The position numbers were made by a program, and so were the translations under genes. Shown piece by piece: positions 43,909 through 52,495 of a stretch of DNA of 64,000 bases. Within the stretch, counting starts at the first letter, position 1. Every line of letters begins with the position of its first letter. Source of the DNA: Caballeronia sordidicola (GTDB taxonomy: Bacteria > Pseudomonadota > Gammaproteobacteria > Burkholderiales > Burkholderiaceae); NCBI RefSeq assembly GCF_000729995.1, contig NZ_JNFG01000002.1, positions 161,428 through 225,427 on the forward strand, read 5' to 3'. Under the pieces are notes generated by a model that had not been told where the DNA came from, did not search any database, and saw only the letters and a program-made list of their open reading frames with translations.

Positions 43909-46338
43909 ATGTCCAGACAATCGGCATCACCGGGTTTCATCGGCGTCATCACACTGCTGTTCACCGCGCTAACCGCCCTCTATCTGCTGATAGGCGGCGC
44001 ATGGCTGCTCTCGCTCGGCGGATCGGCGTATTACGTCGTGACCGGCGTCGTGCTGCTCGGCGTGTCCTGGCTGCTGTACCGCCGCAGTCCGGCGGCACTC
44101 GTGCTCTACGCGCTCGTGCTCGTCGGCACGGCGATCTGGGCGCTGTGGGAGTCGGGTCCCGACTTCTGGGCGCTCGCGCCGCGCTCCGGTGTGCTCGTCA
44201 TCTTCGGCGTGTGGTTGCTGCTGGTGAGCTGGCGCCTCGACGCGCCGCGCAAACTCGGGGTGACGTCGCTCATCGGCGCGCTCGTGATCTGGGCGGGCGT
44301 GCTGGTCTATGCGGGCTTCAACGATCCGCAAACGATCAACGGCGCGCTGAGCGTTGCGGCCGGAGCGCCCGTGGCGAACCCCGACGGCATCGATCCTGCC
44401 GACTGGCCCGCCTATGGCCGCACCCAGGAAGGCACGCGCTATTCACCGCTGCAGCAGATCACGCCGGAAAACGCGAAGAACCTGCAGGTGGCCTGGACTT
44501 TCCGCACGGGCGACATGAAAGGTCCGAACGATCCGGTCGAGCTCACCAATGAAGTCACGCCGATCAAGATCGGCGACCTGCTTTACCTGTGCTCGCCGCA
44601 TCAGATCCTGTTCGCGCTCGATGCAAAGACGGGCGAGCAGAAGTGGAAGTTCGATCCGAAACTGCAAGCCGATCCGTCGTTCCAGCACGTGACTTGCCGC
44701 GGTGTGTCGTATGTCGATCTCTCGGCAAGCGCAGCAACAGCCGCAACAGCCGCGACGGCCGCGCCCGCGAGCGACGCCGCCCCGGCAGCAACGGTGGCAT
44801 CGTCCGCCAACAGCGCCTGTACGCGCCGCATCTACCTGCCGGTCAACGACGGCCACCTCTACGCGCTCGACGCGCTGACGGGCCAACGTTGCGAGGGCTT
44901 CGGCAACAAGGGCGACCTCGACCTTCAACATGCCCAACCGATCACAACGCCGGGCATGTACGAGCCTACCTCGCCGTCGATCATCACCAGCAAGGTGATC
45001 GTCGTGGCGGGCGCAGTGGAGGACAACTTCTCAAACCGCGAGCCGTCGGGTGTCATCCGCGGCTTCGACGTACGCACGGGCGAATTGCTCTGGGCGTTCG
45101 ATCCGGGCGCGAAGGACCCGAATCACATTCCGGGCCCGGGCGAACACTACACATGGAATTCGCCCAACTCGTGGGCACCCGCCGCCTATGACGCGAAGCT
45201 CGACATTGTCTATCTGCCGATGGGTGTGAAGACGCCGGATATCTGGGGCGGCGACCGCACGCCGGAGATGGAGAAGTACGCCACCGGGCTGCTCGCACTC
45301 AACGCCTCGACCGGCAAGCTCGCCTGGTTCTACCAGAGCGTGCACCACGATCTGTGGGACATGGACCAGCCGTCGCAGCCCACGATCGCCGACATCACCG
45401 GCAAGGATGGTCAGACCGTGCCGGTCGTGTACGCGCCGGCCAAGACCGGCAACCTGTTCGTGCTCGACCGCCGCACCGGCGTGCCGGTCGTGCCGGCGCC
45501 TGAAACTCCCGTGCCGCAGGGCGCGGCGCCCGGCGACCACGTTGCGCCGACACAGCCGTTCTCACAGCTCACGTATCGTCCGTCGAAGAACCTGACCGAC
45601 GCCGACATGTGGGGCGCGACGATGTTCGACCAGCTTGTGTGCCGCGTGATGTTCCACCAGCTGCGCTACGAGGGCACGTTCACGCCGCCGTCGCTACAGG
45701 GCACGCTCGTGTTCCCGGGCAACCTGGGCGTGTTTGAGTGGGGCGGTCTTGCCATCGACACCGACCGCCAGATCGCGGTTGCGAACCCGATCGGCTTGCC
45801 GTTCGTCTCGCGTCTGATTCCGCGCGGACCGGGTAACCCGTTGCAGCCGGTCCCTGGCGCCAAGGGCAGCGGCACGGAGTCAGGCATCCAGCCGCAATAC
45901 GGCGTGCCGTACGGGGTGACGATCAACGCGTTCCTCTCACCGCTGGGCTTGCCGTGCAAGCAACCGGCGTGGGGCTACATATCGGCGATTGATCTCAAGA
46001 CCAATGAGATCGTGTGGAAGAAGCGCATTGGCACTGTGCGCGACAGTTCGCCGATTCCGCTGCCGTTCAAGATGGGCATGCCGATGCTGGGCGGTCCGAT
46101 TGTTACTGCGGGCGGTGTCGTGTTCATTGGCGCGACGGCGGACAACTACATCCGCGCGTTCGATGTGAACAATGGCAAGCAGCTCTGGCAGGGCCGCCTC
46201 CCCGCAGGGGGGCAGGCCACACCGATGAGCTATTCGATCAACGGCCGTCAGTACGTCGTGATCGCGGCGGGCGGCCATGGCTCGTTCGGCACAAAGCTCG
46301 GCGACTATGTCATTGCCTATGCTTTGCCGCAGCAGTAA
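43909..46338 (+). CDS. Membrane-bound PQQ-dependent dehydrogenase (glucose/quinate/shikimate family)
   Basis: 809 residues. Five membrane segments at about 10-135 anchor it in the inner membrane and pass electrons to ubiquinone; the periplasmic beta-propeller follows (DWPAYGRTQEGTRYSPL, then repeated W motifs such as VAWTFRTGD, ELLWAFDPGA and GKLAWFYQ). VHHDLWDMDQPSQP and TWNSPNSWAP lie at the PQQ site. Length and layout match quinate or glucose dehydrogenase. An alanine/threonine-rich insert at about 278-304 is unusual. GGAAGG precedes ATG 43909. The actual polyol, sugar or quinate-like substrate is not readable. Confidence 0.92.
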   Translation: MSRQSASPGFIGVITLLFTALTALYLLIGGAWLLSLGGSAYYVVTGVVLLGVSWLLYRRSPAALVLYALVLVGTAIWALWESGPDFWALAPRSGVLVIFGVWLLLVSWRLDAPRKLGVTSLIGALVIWAGVLVYAGFNDPQTINGALSVAAGAPVANPDGIDPADWPAYGRTQEGTRYSPLQQITPENAKNLQVAWTFRTGDMKGPNDPVELTNEVTPIKIGDLLYLCSPHQILFALDAKTGEQKWKFDPKLQADPSFQHVTCRGVSYVDLSASAATAATAATAAPASDAAPAATVASSANSACTRRIYLPVNDGHLYALDALTGQRCEGFGNKGDLDLQHAQPITTPGMYEPTSPSIITSKVIVVAGAVEDNFSNREPSGVIRGFDVRTGELLWAFDPGAKDPNHIPGPGEHYTWNSPNSWAPAAYDAKLDIVYLPMGVKTPDIWGGDRTPEMEKYATGLLALNASTGKLAWFYQSVHHDLWDMDQPSQPTIADITGKDGQTVPVVYAPAKTGNLFVLDRRTGVPVVPAPETPVPQGAAPGDHVAPTQPFSQLTYRPSKNLTDADMWGATMFDQLVCRVMFHQLRYEGTFTPPSLQGTLVFPGNLGVFEWGGLAIDTDRQIAVANPIGLPFVSRLIPRGPGNPLQPVPGAKGSGTESGIQPQYGVPYGVTINAFLSPLGLPCKQPAWGYISAIDLKTNEIVWKKRIGTVRDSSPIPLPFKMGMPMLGGPIVTAGGVVFIGATADNYIRAFDVNNGKQLWQGRLPAGGQATPMSYSINGRQYVVIAAGGHGSFGTKLGDYVIAYALPQQ

Positions 46339-46343
46339 GGGGT

Positions 46344-46425
46344 GCGCGTGTCGTCAGATCATCGGCACACGCGCGCCTGGGAGACACGTTCATCGGGTCT
46401 ATCGGTGGCCGACAGCGCCACCGAT
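46344..46425 (+). terminator. Two successive hairpins after the PQQ dehydrogenase gene
   Basis: Hairpin 1: GCGCGTGT (46344-46351) with ACACGCGC (46367-46374). Hairpin 2: ATCGGTGGC (46401-46409) with GCCACCGAT (46417-46425), a perfect nine-base stem with a seven-base loop. Neither has a T-run, so termination or 3'-end protection is inferred from position only. Confidence 0.35.
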
Positions 46426-46514
46426 CCCGGCCACGGGGGAGTTTCATGGAATCCGCGAACGAACCCGCCTGTTGTGGTTGAGGACGACAGGCGGGGTATT
46501 GGCTATTGGCCCGC

Positions 46515-46883
46515 TTAGCGACCTTCTTCCTGCAGCGTCAGCTTGCTCGTCACCGAGGTGACACCTTGAACCTTGCCGGCGGCAGCCTGGGCAATCTGAT
46601 CCTGGTCCTCACTCTGGATGAATCCCGCCAGCGTGACCTGGCCCGTCTTTGTCATCGCGAAGACTACGATGTCTGTGTTCTCCAGACCTTTGGTTTTGTT
46701 GAGCGTTTGCTTGATCCGCTTCGCGAGGGCCCGATTCGCTGCACGATCGGCTTTTTTCGACGAGGGCGCTTGATCTGATGCCGCGGCGTTGGTAGCCGAG
46801 TCTGATGCCGCGGTTTGCGCATAACTAACGGAAGAAAGCAGGGCCGTTGCTGCCAGGACAATCACCAGATTTTTCAAGTACAT
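46515..46883 (-). CDS. Exported BON-domain protein
   Basis: 122 residues. Signal peptide (NLVIVLAATALLSSVSYA) then a low-complexity Ala/Ser/Asp linker and one BON domain at about 50-118 (ANRALAKRIKQTLNKTKGL, ITV-like strands and GVTSVTSKLTL). BON proteins associate with membranes or peptidoglycan and are often osmotic-stress induced. Single gene; the 227 bases between 46884 and 47110 hold its promoter and no other gene. Confidence 0.88.
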   Translation of the reverse strand: MYLKNLVIVLAATALLSSVSYAQTAASDSATNAAASDQAPSSKKADRAANRALAKRIKQTLNKTKGLENTDIVVFAMTKTGQVTLAGFIQSEDQDQIAQAAAGKVQGVTSVTSKLTLQEEGR

Positions 46884-47110
46884 GTATTCACCTGTCGTTG
46901 AAAGGTTAATCGAGGTTTTTAGAAGAATGCTATGGAACTCATGGTTGGCAGTTCGATCTCCTTGGGTGAGGGACTTATAGCGTTCTACCCGACTTCGATG
47001 TTAGCTGGCAAGATGTCTGAGCGTTATTACATGAAACTGCATCCAGCTTTTCCTTGATTTAATTGCTGTGGGAATGGGAGGGAGCACCAGTTTGCGGCGC
47101 CCGATGAATC

Positions 47111-47821
47111 TTAACGACCGGCGCTCTGGCCACCGTCAACGTGCAGGATTTCTCCCGTGATGAACGGTGCGGAATCAAGGAACAGAATTGCGTCGGCTAT
47201 ATCGCTCATCTCGCCCATGCGCCCGAGCGGATGGAAAGCGCCCAGCGCTTCATGGGTTTCTGGCGCGTGCATCGGCGTCTTGATGATCCCCGGCGCCACG
47301 GCATTCACGCGAATACCTTTCCTTGCGTACTCAATCGCCAGCGACTTCGTGGCGGCGTTCAGACCACCCTTCGTCAGGGCGGCCAGTACCGAATACCCGC
47401 CGCTGATCGCATTGTCGGCGGTGCTGGAGGTCACGCTAACCACGTGGCCGCTCGAATGCCTTTCCATTTCGGCAATGGCGAGTTGCGTGACGTAATAGAA
47501 ACCCGCCATATTCACATTCATCACCGCGGCGTAATCTTCCGCGGTGTGTTCGGTGAAAGGCTTGCCGATGTAAATGCCGGCGTTGTTCACCAGCGTATCG
47601 ATCCGGCCAAATCGCGCTACACCTTCAGAGATGACACGCCGGGCGGTTGTGGGGTCCCCAATGTCACCCGCTACCGTGAGAATGTTCGGATCTTCCGATG
47701 GCTTGATCGAACGTGAGGTAGCCACTACGCGGTAATCGAGCTTGCGAAACGCTCTGACAACTTCGGCCCCAATGCCTTGCGACGCGCCGGTAACGATGAC
47801 GACCTTTTGTGACGTGCTCAT
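47111..47821 (-). CDS. SDR family protein lacking the canonical catalytic Tyr position
   Basis: 236 residues. TGASQGIG at 11-18, NNAG at 79-82 and Ser132/133 are normal, but the Y-x-x-x-K position reads AALTK (147-151), so the Tyr is Ala. The only nearby Tyr (143) is four residues too early. Lys151 is kept. It may be inactive, use Tyr143 in a shifted loop, or act as a binding protein. It lies 85 bases downstream of the NmrA-like gene, on the same strand. Confidence 0.85.
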   Translation of the reverse strand: MSTSQKVVIVTGASQGIGAEVVRAFRKLDYRVVATSRSIKPSEDPNILTVAGDIGDPTTARRVISEGVARFGRIDTLVNNAGIYIGKPFTEHTAEDYAAVMNVNMAGFYYVTQLAIAEMERHSSGHVVSVTSSTADNAISGGYSVLAALTKGGLNAATKSLAIEYARKGIRVNAVAPGIIKTPMHAPETHEALGAFHPLGRMGEMSDIADAILFLDSAPFITGEILHVDGGQSAGR

Positions 47822-47906
47822 GCTTTACTCCGAAATTTTTATTTGGCTTCGACGGCGATCAAGGCAAATGTAGACGCGTTGATTCGGGTTTCACATCAAC
47901 CCACAA

Positions 47907-48659
47907 TCAACCCTTTTTAGCTTGCGCCAGCCACTGGTCGAGACTGACGCGGCCGATCCGCGCGTCGCCGAGCGGCACGAGTGATTGTTCTTCGACACGG
48001 CCGCCGTAGTACTGCGCATCGCGATCCGTCACCACCGGGCGCGCGTCGCCGACCGATTTCAGATAACGCGTGACGATATCCGCAAAGGGCGCGCGGTCCG
48101 GTCCGGCGATGTCGACCCTGCCGTTCAGCGGCGCGGCGAGCGCGGTCTGCGCGAGGATCGCCGCGACATCGTCCACGGCGATCGGCTGAAACAGTCCTTC
48201 GCCGATACGCACCGTGCCGTCCACCGTGCTGAAATCCGCGATACCGCCAATGAACTCCATGAACTGGGTCGCACGCACGATCGTGTACGGCACGCCCGCC
48301 GCTTCGATCACATCTTCCTGCGCGACCTTGGCAACGAAATACGCGTTCTCTGGCGTGCGGTCGCATCCGACGATTGATAGCGCAACGTGATGGCGCACCC
48401 CTGCGGCCACTTCGGCCTTGCCAAGGTTGCGCGCCGAAGTGCGGAAGAAGTCGAGCACGGCCTGCGGCTCCCATGACGGCGCGTTGGTCGCATCCACTAC
48501 GACGTCCGCGTCGCCGAGCGCATTGCTCAGGCCTTCGCCGGTAACGGTGTTCACGCCGTTACGCGGCGACGCCGCGATCGCCTCATGACCCGCTTCGTTG
48601 AGCAGCGTGACGACCCGCGACCCGATCAGGCCGGAACCTCCAATTACGATGATCTTCAT
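47907..48659 (-). CDS. NmrA-like NAD(P)-binding protein
   Basis: 250 residues, atypical SDR. GGSGLIG at the N-terminus binds the cofactor; GVRHHVALSIVGCDRTPENA and AYFVAKVAQEDVIEAAGVPYT (positions about 105-130) are typical of the NmrA/SDR_a5 group, whose members sense or use NADP(H). No clear catalytic residues. Divergent from the MocR gene with 188 bases between them, so the MocR regulator may control it and the SDR gene downstream. Confidence 0.88.
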   Translation of the reverse strand: MKIIVIGGSGLIGSRVVTLLNEAGHEAIAASPRNGVNTVTGEGLSNALGDADVVVDATNAPSWEPQAVLDFFRTSARNLGKAEVAAGVRHHVALSIVGCDRTPENAYFVAKVAQEDVIEAAGVPYTIVRATQFMEFIGGIADFSTVDGTVRIGEGLFQPIAVDDVAAILAQTALAAPLNGRVDIAGPDRAPFADIVTRYLKSVGDARPVVTDRDAQYYGGRVEEQSLVPLGDARIGRVSLDQWLAQAKKG

Positions 48660-48847
48660 GACAGATTCTCCAGATGATAGTGAGTGAACGCGCGGGGCAA
48701 ACGGCGGTTGTTGTATCGAGTGAAAGTGTTCGCCGCCGTTACATCGCGTGGGGCTAGTGTGGAAGAATCATGTTCTATCGAAAAGTGACAAGAACAGTCG
48801 ATCTGACTAGTCCAAGTCGTTCCGCTCCTCTTGCCCGCGAGACCGTC

Positions 48848-50377
48848 ATGACCGCGCTGAACCCCGCTTTGACCATCGAAATCGATCGGCGGCAGCAGTT
48901 GCCGATCTACCTGCAAATCTGCGAGCGTTTCAGGACCGCGATCGCCGCGGGGCATCTGCGTCCCGGCGAGCGCGTGCCCGCGCTGCGCAGCCTCGCCACG
49001 CAGCTGAGCACGGCGCGCGGCACGGTCGAGCTGGCCTACACGATCCTCGTCGACGAGGGCTACCTGCAGATGCGCGGCGCGGCGGGCACGGTCGTATCAC
49101 CGTCGCTGCCGGCATCGGTGATGCGCTTGCCGCGTGCGCAAGGGGTTGAGGACGCGAGCGGCAGCCGGAGCACTGCTGGAACCGGCACGCGGGAGACGCC
49201 AGGCGAATCGTGCGGCGCTCAACCGGCGCTGCGCCAGTTGGCCGTAGCCGTCGCTATGAGCGGCGCGCCGCGGCCGTTGCAACCAGGCATGCCCGCGCTC
49301 GACGCGTTTCCGGGCAAGGTGTGGAACAGGCTCGTTGCTCATCGCGCCCGCAGCGGCGAACGTGAAATGTTCGCGTACCCGGATCCGGCTGGCTACCGGC
49401 CGCTGCGGGAACATATCGCCACCTATCTGGGGCTGTCGCGCGGCGTGACCTGCCGGCCGGAACAGGTGTTCGTCACCGGCGGCTATCGTGCGACGCTCGA
49501 ACTCGTGTTGCGCAGTCTTGCCTGTCCGGACGATCGCGTGTGGTACGAGGATCCCGGCTATCTGCTCGCGCGCGGTTTTCTGGCAGAGACTGGCGTGCAG
49601 CTCGTGCCGGTGCCAGTGGACGGCGAGGGGATCGACGTGGAGCGAGGCATGCTGCTGGATGCCCAGGCGCGCTTCGCAGTGGTCACGCCGTCGCATCAGA
49701 GCCCGCTCGGGCACACGCTGTCGCTCGCAAGACGCGTGGCGCTGCTGGAGTGGGCCGAGAAAGCGTCCAGCTGGATCATCGAGGACGACTACGACAGCGA
49801 GTTCCGTTATCTGGGCCGGCCACTACCTGCTTTGAAGAGCCTCGACCGGCGCGATCGCGTGATCTATTGCGGCACATTCAGCAAGGTGCTGTTTCCCGGT
49901 TTGAGGCTCGCGTATGCGGTGGTGCCGGAGCGGGCCGTCGAGCGCGTCGGGCGGGTGGCGCATAGCATGAACGCCGGATCGCCGACGCTATTGCAGGCGG
50001 CCGTGGCGGATTTCATTGAGCAGGGGCATTTTGCGCGGCATCTGAAGCGGATGCGTGCGTTGTACGGCGAGCGGCGCATGCTGATCGTGCATGCGCTCGA
50101 GCGGGCGTTTGGCGAAAGACTGATTGTCGACTTGCCGCCAGGCGGAATCCAGTTCGCGGTGCAGTTCACCGAAGGCCCTGATGGTCCGGTCGACGACGTC
50201 GCCGTCGCTTCGCGCGCCCGCGAGGCCGGGCTCGCGGTGCTGCCGCTTTCGATCTGGTACGCGAATAGCCGCGCGCGGCGCACGCGGCGCGGCCTCGTGA
50301 TGGGCTTCGCCAACATTGCTGATGCGGATGAAGCAGGCCGTCTCGCGCGGACGTTGCGCGCGTGTCTGGACATCTGA
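48848..50377 (+). CDS. MocR family transcriptional regulator with aminotransferase domain
   Basis: 509 residues. GntR-type winged helix at about 15-85 (LPIYLQICERFRTAIAAGHL, VPALRSLATQLSTARGTVEL) fused to a fold-type I aminotransferase domain; Lys346 in CGTFSKVLFPGLRLAY would bind PLP. MocR proteins respond to PLP or amino compounds. I took ATG 48848; the frame opens earlier at 48770. Divergent from the NmrA-like gene. Confidence 0.92.
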   Translation: MTALNPALTIEIDRRQQLPIYLQICERFRTAIAAGHLRPGERVPALRSLATQLSTARGTVELAYTILVDEGYLQMRGAAGTVVSPSLPASVMRLPRAQGVEDASGSRSTAGTGTRETPGESCGAQPALRQLAVAVAMSGAPRPLQPGMPALDAFPGKVWNRLVAHRARSGEREMFAYPDPAGYRPLREHIATYLGLSRGVTCRPEQVFVTGGYRATLELVLRSLACPDDRVWYEDPGYLLARGFLAETGVQLVPVPVDGEGIDVERGMLLDAQARFAVVTPSHQSPLGHTLSLARRVALLEWAEKASSWIIEDDYDSEFRYLGRPLPALKSLDRRDRVIYCGTFSKVLFPGLRLAYAVVPERAVERVGRVAHSMNAGSPTLLQAAVADFIEQGHFARHLKRMRALYGERRMLIVHALERAFGERLIVDLPPGGIQFAVQFTEGPDGPVDDVAVASRAREAGLAVLPLSIWYANSRARRTRRGLVMGFANIADADEAGRLARTLRACLDI

Positions 50378-50428
50378 TGAAGCGAGGAGTGTCGATCGTG
50401 ATGCCTGCCACGGCGATCTATGCGGTGA

Positions 50429-51472
50429 TCAGATCCTTGCGTGCACAGGCGATAAGGCGCTTGCTGCAGCCCGTAGCTCGGCCAGCAGCGCTTCGCCCGA
50501 CCATGAAGGGCGCACCTCGCTTCGCTCGGCTTCCCGAACGAGCTCGCATAACCGTTCGTTCACCGGTGCCCTTTGCCCAAGGCGCCGAGCGAGGCGCACG
50601 ACCTCGCCGTTGATCCAGTCGATTTCGGTCGCGCGCCCCATTGCCAGGTCGTCGGACATCGACGAACGCGCGAGCGGATCGATCGTCAGCATGGTGCGGC
50701 CCAGCCGTTCGAACAACGCATCGGGTACGCCGAGAACGTGCGGTATCCAGGAGGTGGGAAGCGGCGTTACTTTGGCTGGCCGTATGCCAGCCCGCTTCAG
50801 CAGCGCGAGCGCTTCCTTCTGCGCCATGGCCAGGCAGCGCCGGTAGGCGCGTAGCGAGAGCTCCTCCTTCAACGGCCGGTTCGCCAGCGCGTTGATGGCA
50901 TTGTTGAGATTGAGCAACAGCTTCGCCCACTGCACCGGCAACATGTCGACGTGCTGGTGCAAAGGCAGACCCGCTTGCCTGAACGCGTCGATGAACGGCT
51001 GCATGGCCGGCGTATGCCGGATCTCCAGTTCGCCCGCTGAACCCTGGTGGAATCCGCCAGGCCCGCGTTCGACAACATTGAATGGCACCATCCCCTCCAG
51101 CACTATGTGATGCGGCAGGGCGGCGCGCAGGACGTCTGCATTGCCAATGCCGTTCTGGAAGCTCACCACGATCGCGCCGGGCCGAAGCACAGCCGCCAGT
51201 TCTGCCGCGGCCGTGGGTGTCGCAGCAGACTTCACGGTGACGAGCACGAGATCGGCTGCGGCGGCGCTGGCCGCGTCCGTCGACACGTTGATGTGCTCCG
51301 GCGGCACATGCCAGCGGCTATCGTCGTGCCTCGACAGCGTGATGCCCTGGCGGCGCAACTGGTCGGCCACGCGCGCCCGCCCGATGAAAGTGACGTCGTT
51401 GCCGCCCGCAAGAAGCCGTCCGCCGACATAGCAGCCAATCGAGCCGGCGCCGTAGATAAAGATCTTTGCCAT
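50429..51472 (-). CDS. Ketopantoate reductase family protein (PanE/ApbA-like)
   Basis: 347 residues. Rossmann motif YGAGSIGCYVGG, then the C-terminal ApbA domain with WAKLLLNLNNAINAL (catalytic-Lys region) and TEIDWINGEVVRLAR (the Glu region of the PanE active site). So a 2-ketoacid or ketopantoate reductase; a degradative role is as likely as pantothenate synthesis. About 45 residues longer than typical PanE. It lies 85 bases downstream of the class II aldolase gene in the same operon and converges with the MocR gene. Confidence 0.88.
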   Translation of the reverse strand: MAKIFIYGAGSIGCYVGGRLLAGGNDVTFIGRARVADQLRRQGITLSRHDDSRWHVPPEHINVSTDAASAAAADLVLVTVKSAATPTAAAELAAVLRPGAIVVSFQNGIGNADVLRAALPHHIVLEGMVPFNVVERGPGGFHQGSAGELEIRHTPAMQPFIDAFRQAGLPLHQHVDMLPVQWAKLLLNLNNAINALANRPLKEELSLRAYRRCLAMAQKEALALLKRAGIRPAKVTPLPTSWIPHVLGVPDALFERLGRTMLTIDPLARSSMSDDLAMGRATEIDWINGEVVRLARRLGQRAPVNERLCELVREAERSEVRPSWSGEALLAELRAAASALSPVHARI

Positions 51473-51557
51473 ACAGGTTCTCAGTAACCCACCCACACAT
51501 CCGCGATGCGTTGAATCGGCAAACGCGGTCCGTGATGCTTACGCCGTTCGCTCAGCC

Positions 51558-52322
51558 CTAGTCAGCATATCCAGGGTTGCGGCGGTCCAGCCGACGCAGC
51601 AATCCAGGCCACACCAGCTTTCCCGGAGAGCCGCTCGTCACCGCGCGAATCTGCTCCTTGATACCGGCGAGAATCGGCTGAGGGATGTCTGTCAGCTGTC
51701 CACCACCCGACTGGGCGCGTACCTGAATCATGCAGGACGCTTCAAAGAAATACATGGCGACGAAGGCGTCTGCAGCCGTAGCGCCGACCGTCAACAGGCC
51801 GTGGTTGCGCAGCATCAGATAATTGTTGCTGCCAAGGTCCTGAACGAGACGAGGCTTCTCGCCTTCGTTGAGGGCGATGCCCTCGTAATCGTGATAACTG
51901 AGCGACGCCAGCACACCCAGTGACTGCTGCGAAAGCGGCAGTAACCCCGCCACCTGCGCCGACACGGCAACGCCGTTGACCGAGTGAGTGTGCATCACGC
52001 AATGAGCGTCTTCGCGTGCTGCATGCACGGCGCTGTGGATCGTGAAGCCGGCTGGATTGACGTCGTACGGCGACTCGGAAACCTTGCGGCCATGTAGGTC
52101 GATCTTGACCAGCGACGACGCGGTGATTTCTTCGAACATCATGCCGTATGGGTTGATCAGGAAATGGTGCTCCGGACCGGGCACGCGCGCCGAGATGTGG
52201 GTAAACACCAGGTCATCCCATCCGAACAGCGCAGTGAGACGGTACGCGGCTGCGAGATTGACTCGCGCTTCCCATTCGGCAGGTGATACGTCGTTTTTCA
52301 GACTGAGATCAGATGAGACCAT
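51558..52322 (-). CDS. Class II aldolase/adducin family protein
   Basis: 254 residues. FTHISARVPG and INPYGMMFEEITASSLVKID are family landmarks; the metal-binding His cluster lies in HSAVHAAREDAHCVMHTHS and again in LRNHGLLTVG. Acts on a hydroxy-carboxylate or sugar-derived compound. AAGGAG before ATG 52322 is strong. First gene of the aldolase-ketopantoate reductase pair, divergent from the Crp/Fnr gene (173 bases). Confidence 0.92.
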   Translation of the reverse strand: MVSSDLSLKNDVSPAEWEARVNLAAAYRLTALFGWDDLVFTHISARVPGPEHHFLINPYGMMFEEITASSLVKIDLHGRKVSESPYDVNPAGFTIHSAVHAAREDAHCVMHTHSVNGVAVSAQVAGLLPLSQQSLGVLASLSYHDYEGIALNEGEKPRLVQDLGSNNYLMLRNHGLLTVGATAADAFVAMYFFEASCMIQVRAQSGGGQLTDIPQPILAGIKEQIRAVTSGSPGKLVWPGLLRRLDRRNPGYAD

Positions 52323-52332
52323 GTCGACACTC

Positions 52333-52354
52333 CTTGTTCGATGACTTGTTCGAT
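52333..52354. repeat. Tandem CTTGTTCGAT repeats before the aldolase gene
   Basis: CTTGTTCGAT occurs twice, 52333-52342 and 52345-52354, with two bases between. The second copy is followed by AATTCAAG, giving CTTG-N10-CAAG dyad symmetry. The first overlaps the aldolase ribosome binding site, so a bound protein could block translation or transcription. Confidence 0.4.
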
Positions 52355-52450
52355 AATTCAAGCGACGGAATAACCCGGGACAGCGCCCTGCGAAATCGCG
52401 CATTCGGTCGCGGCGGCATAGCGAGCGGGTCAGATGCGAGTCCCCATGAT

Positions 52451-52460
52451 GTTCGCGAAC
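52451..52460. promoter_or_regulatory. GTTCGCGAAC palindrome before the Crp/Fnr gene
   Basis: A perfect ten-base palindrome 36 bases before the Crp/Fnr start. Its half-site GTTCG is shared with the tandem repeats near the aldolase gene, so one regulator may bind both. Confidence 0.4.
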
Positions 52461-52495
52461 CTGCCTAAAATCTGTCAGATACACGACAAGTCGAC

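Noticed and set aside
44736..44820. Frameshift or assembly error in the PQQ dehydrogenase
   Set aside because: The reading frame continues through the Ala-rich insert and resumes conserved propeller sequence, so it is an in-frame insertion.
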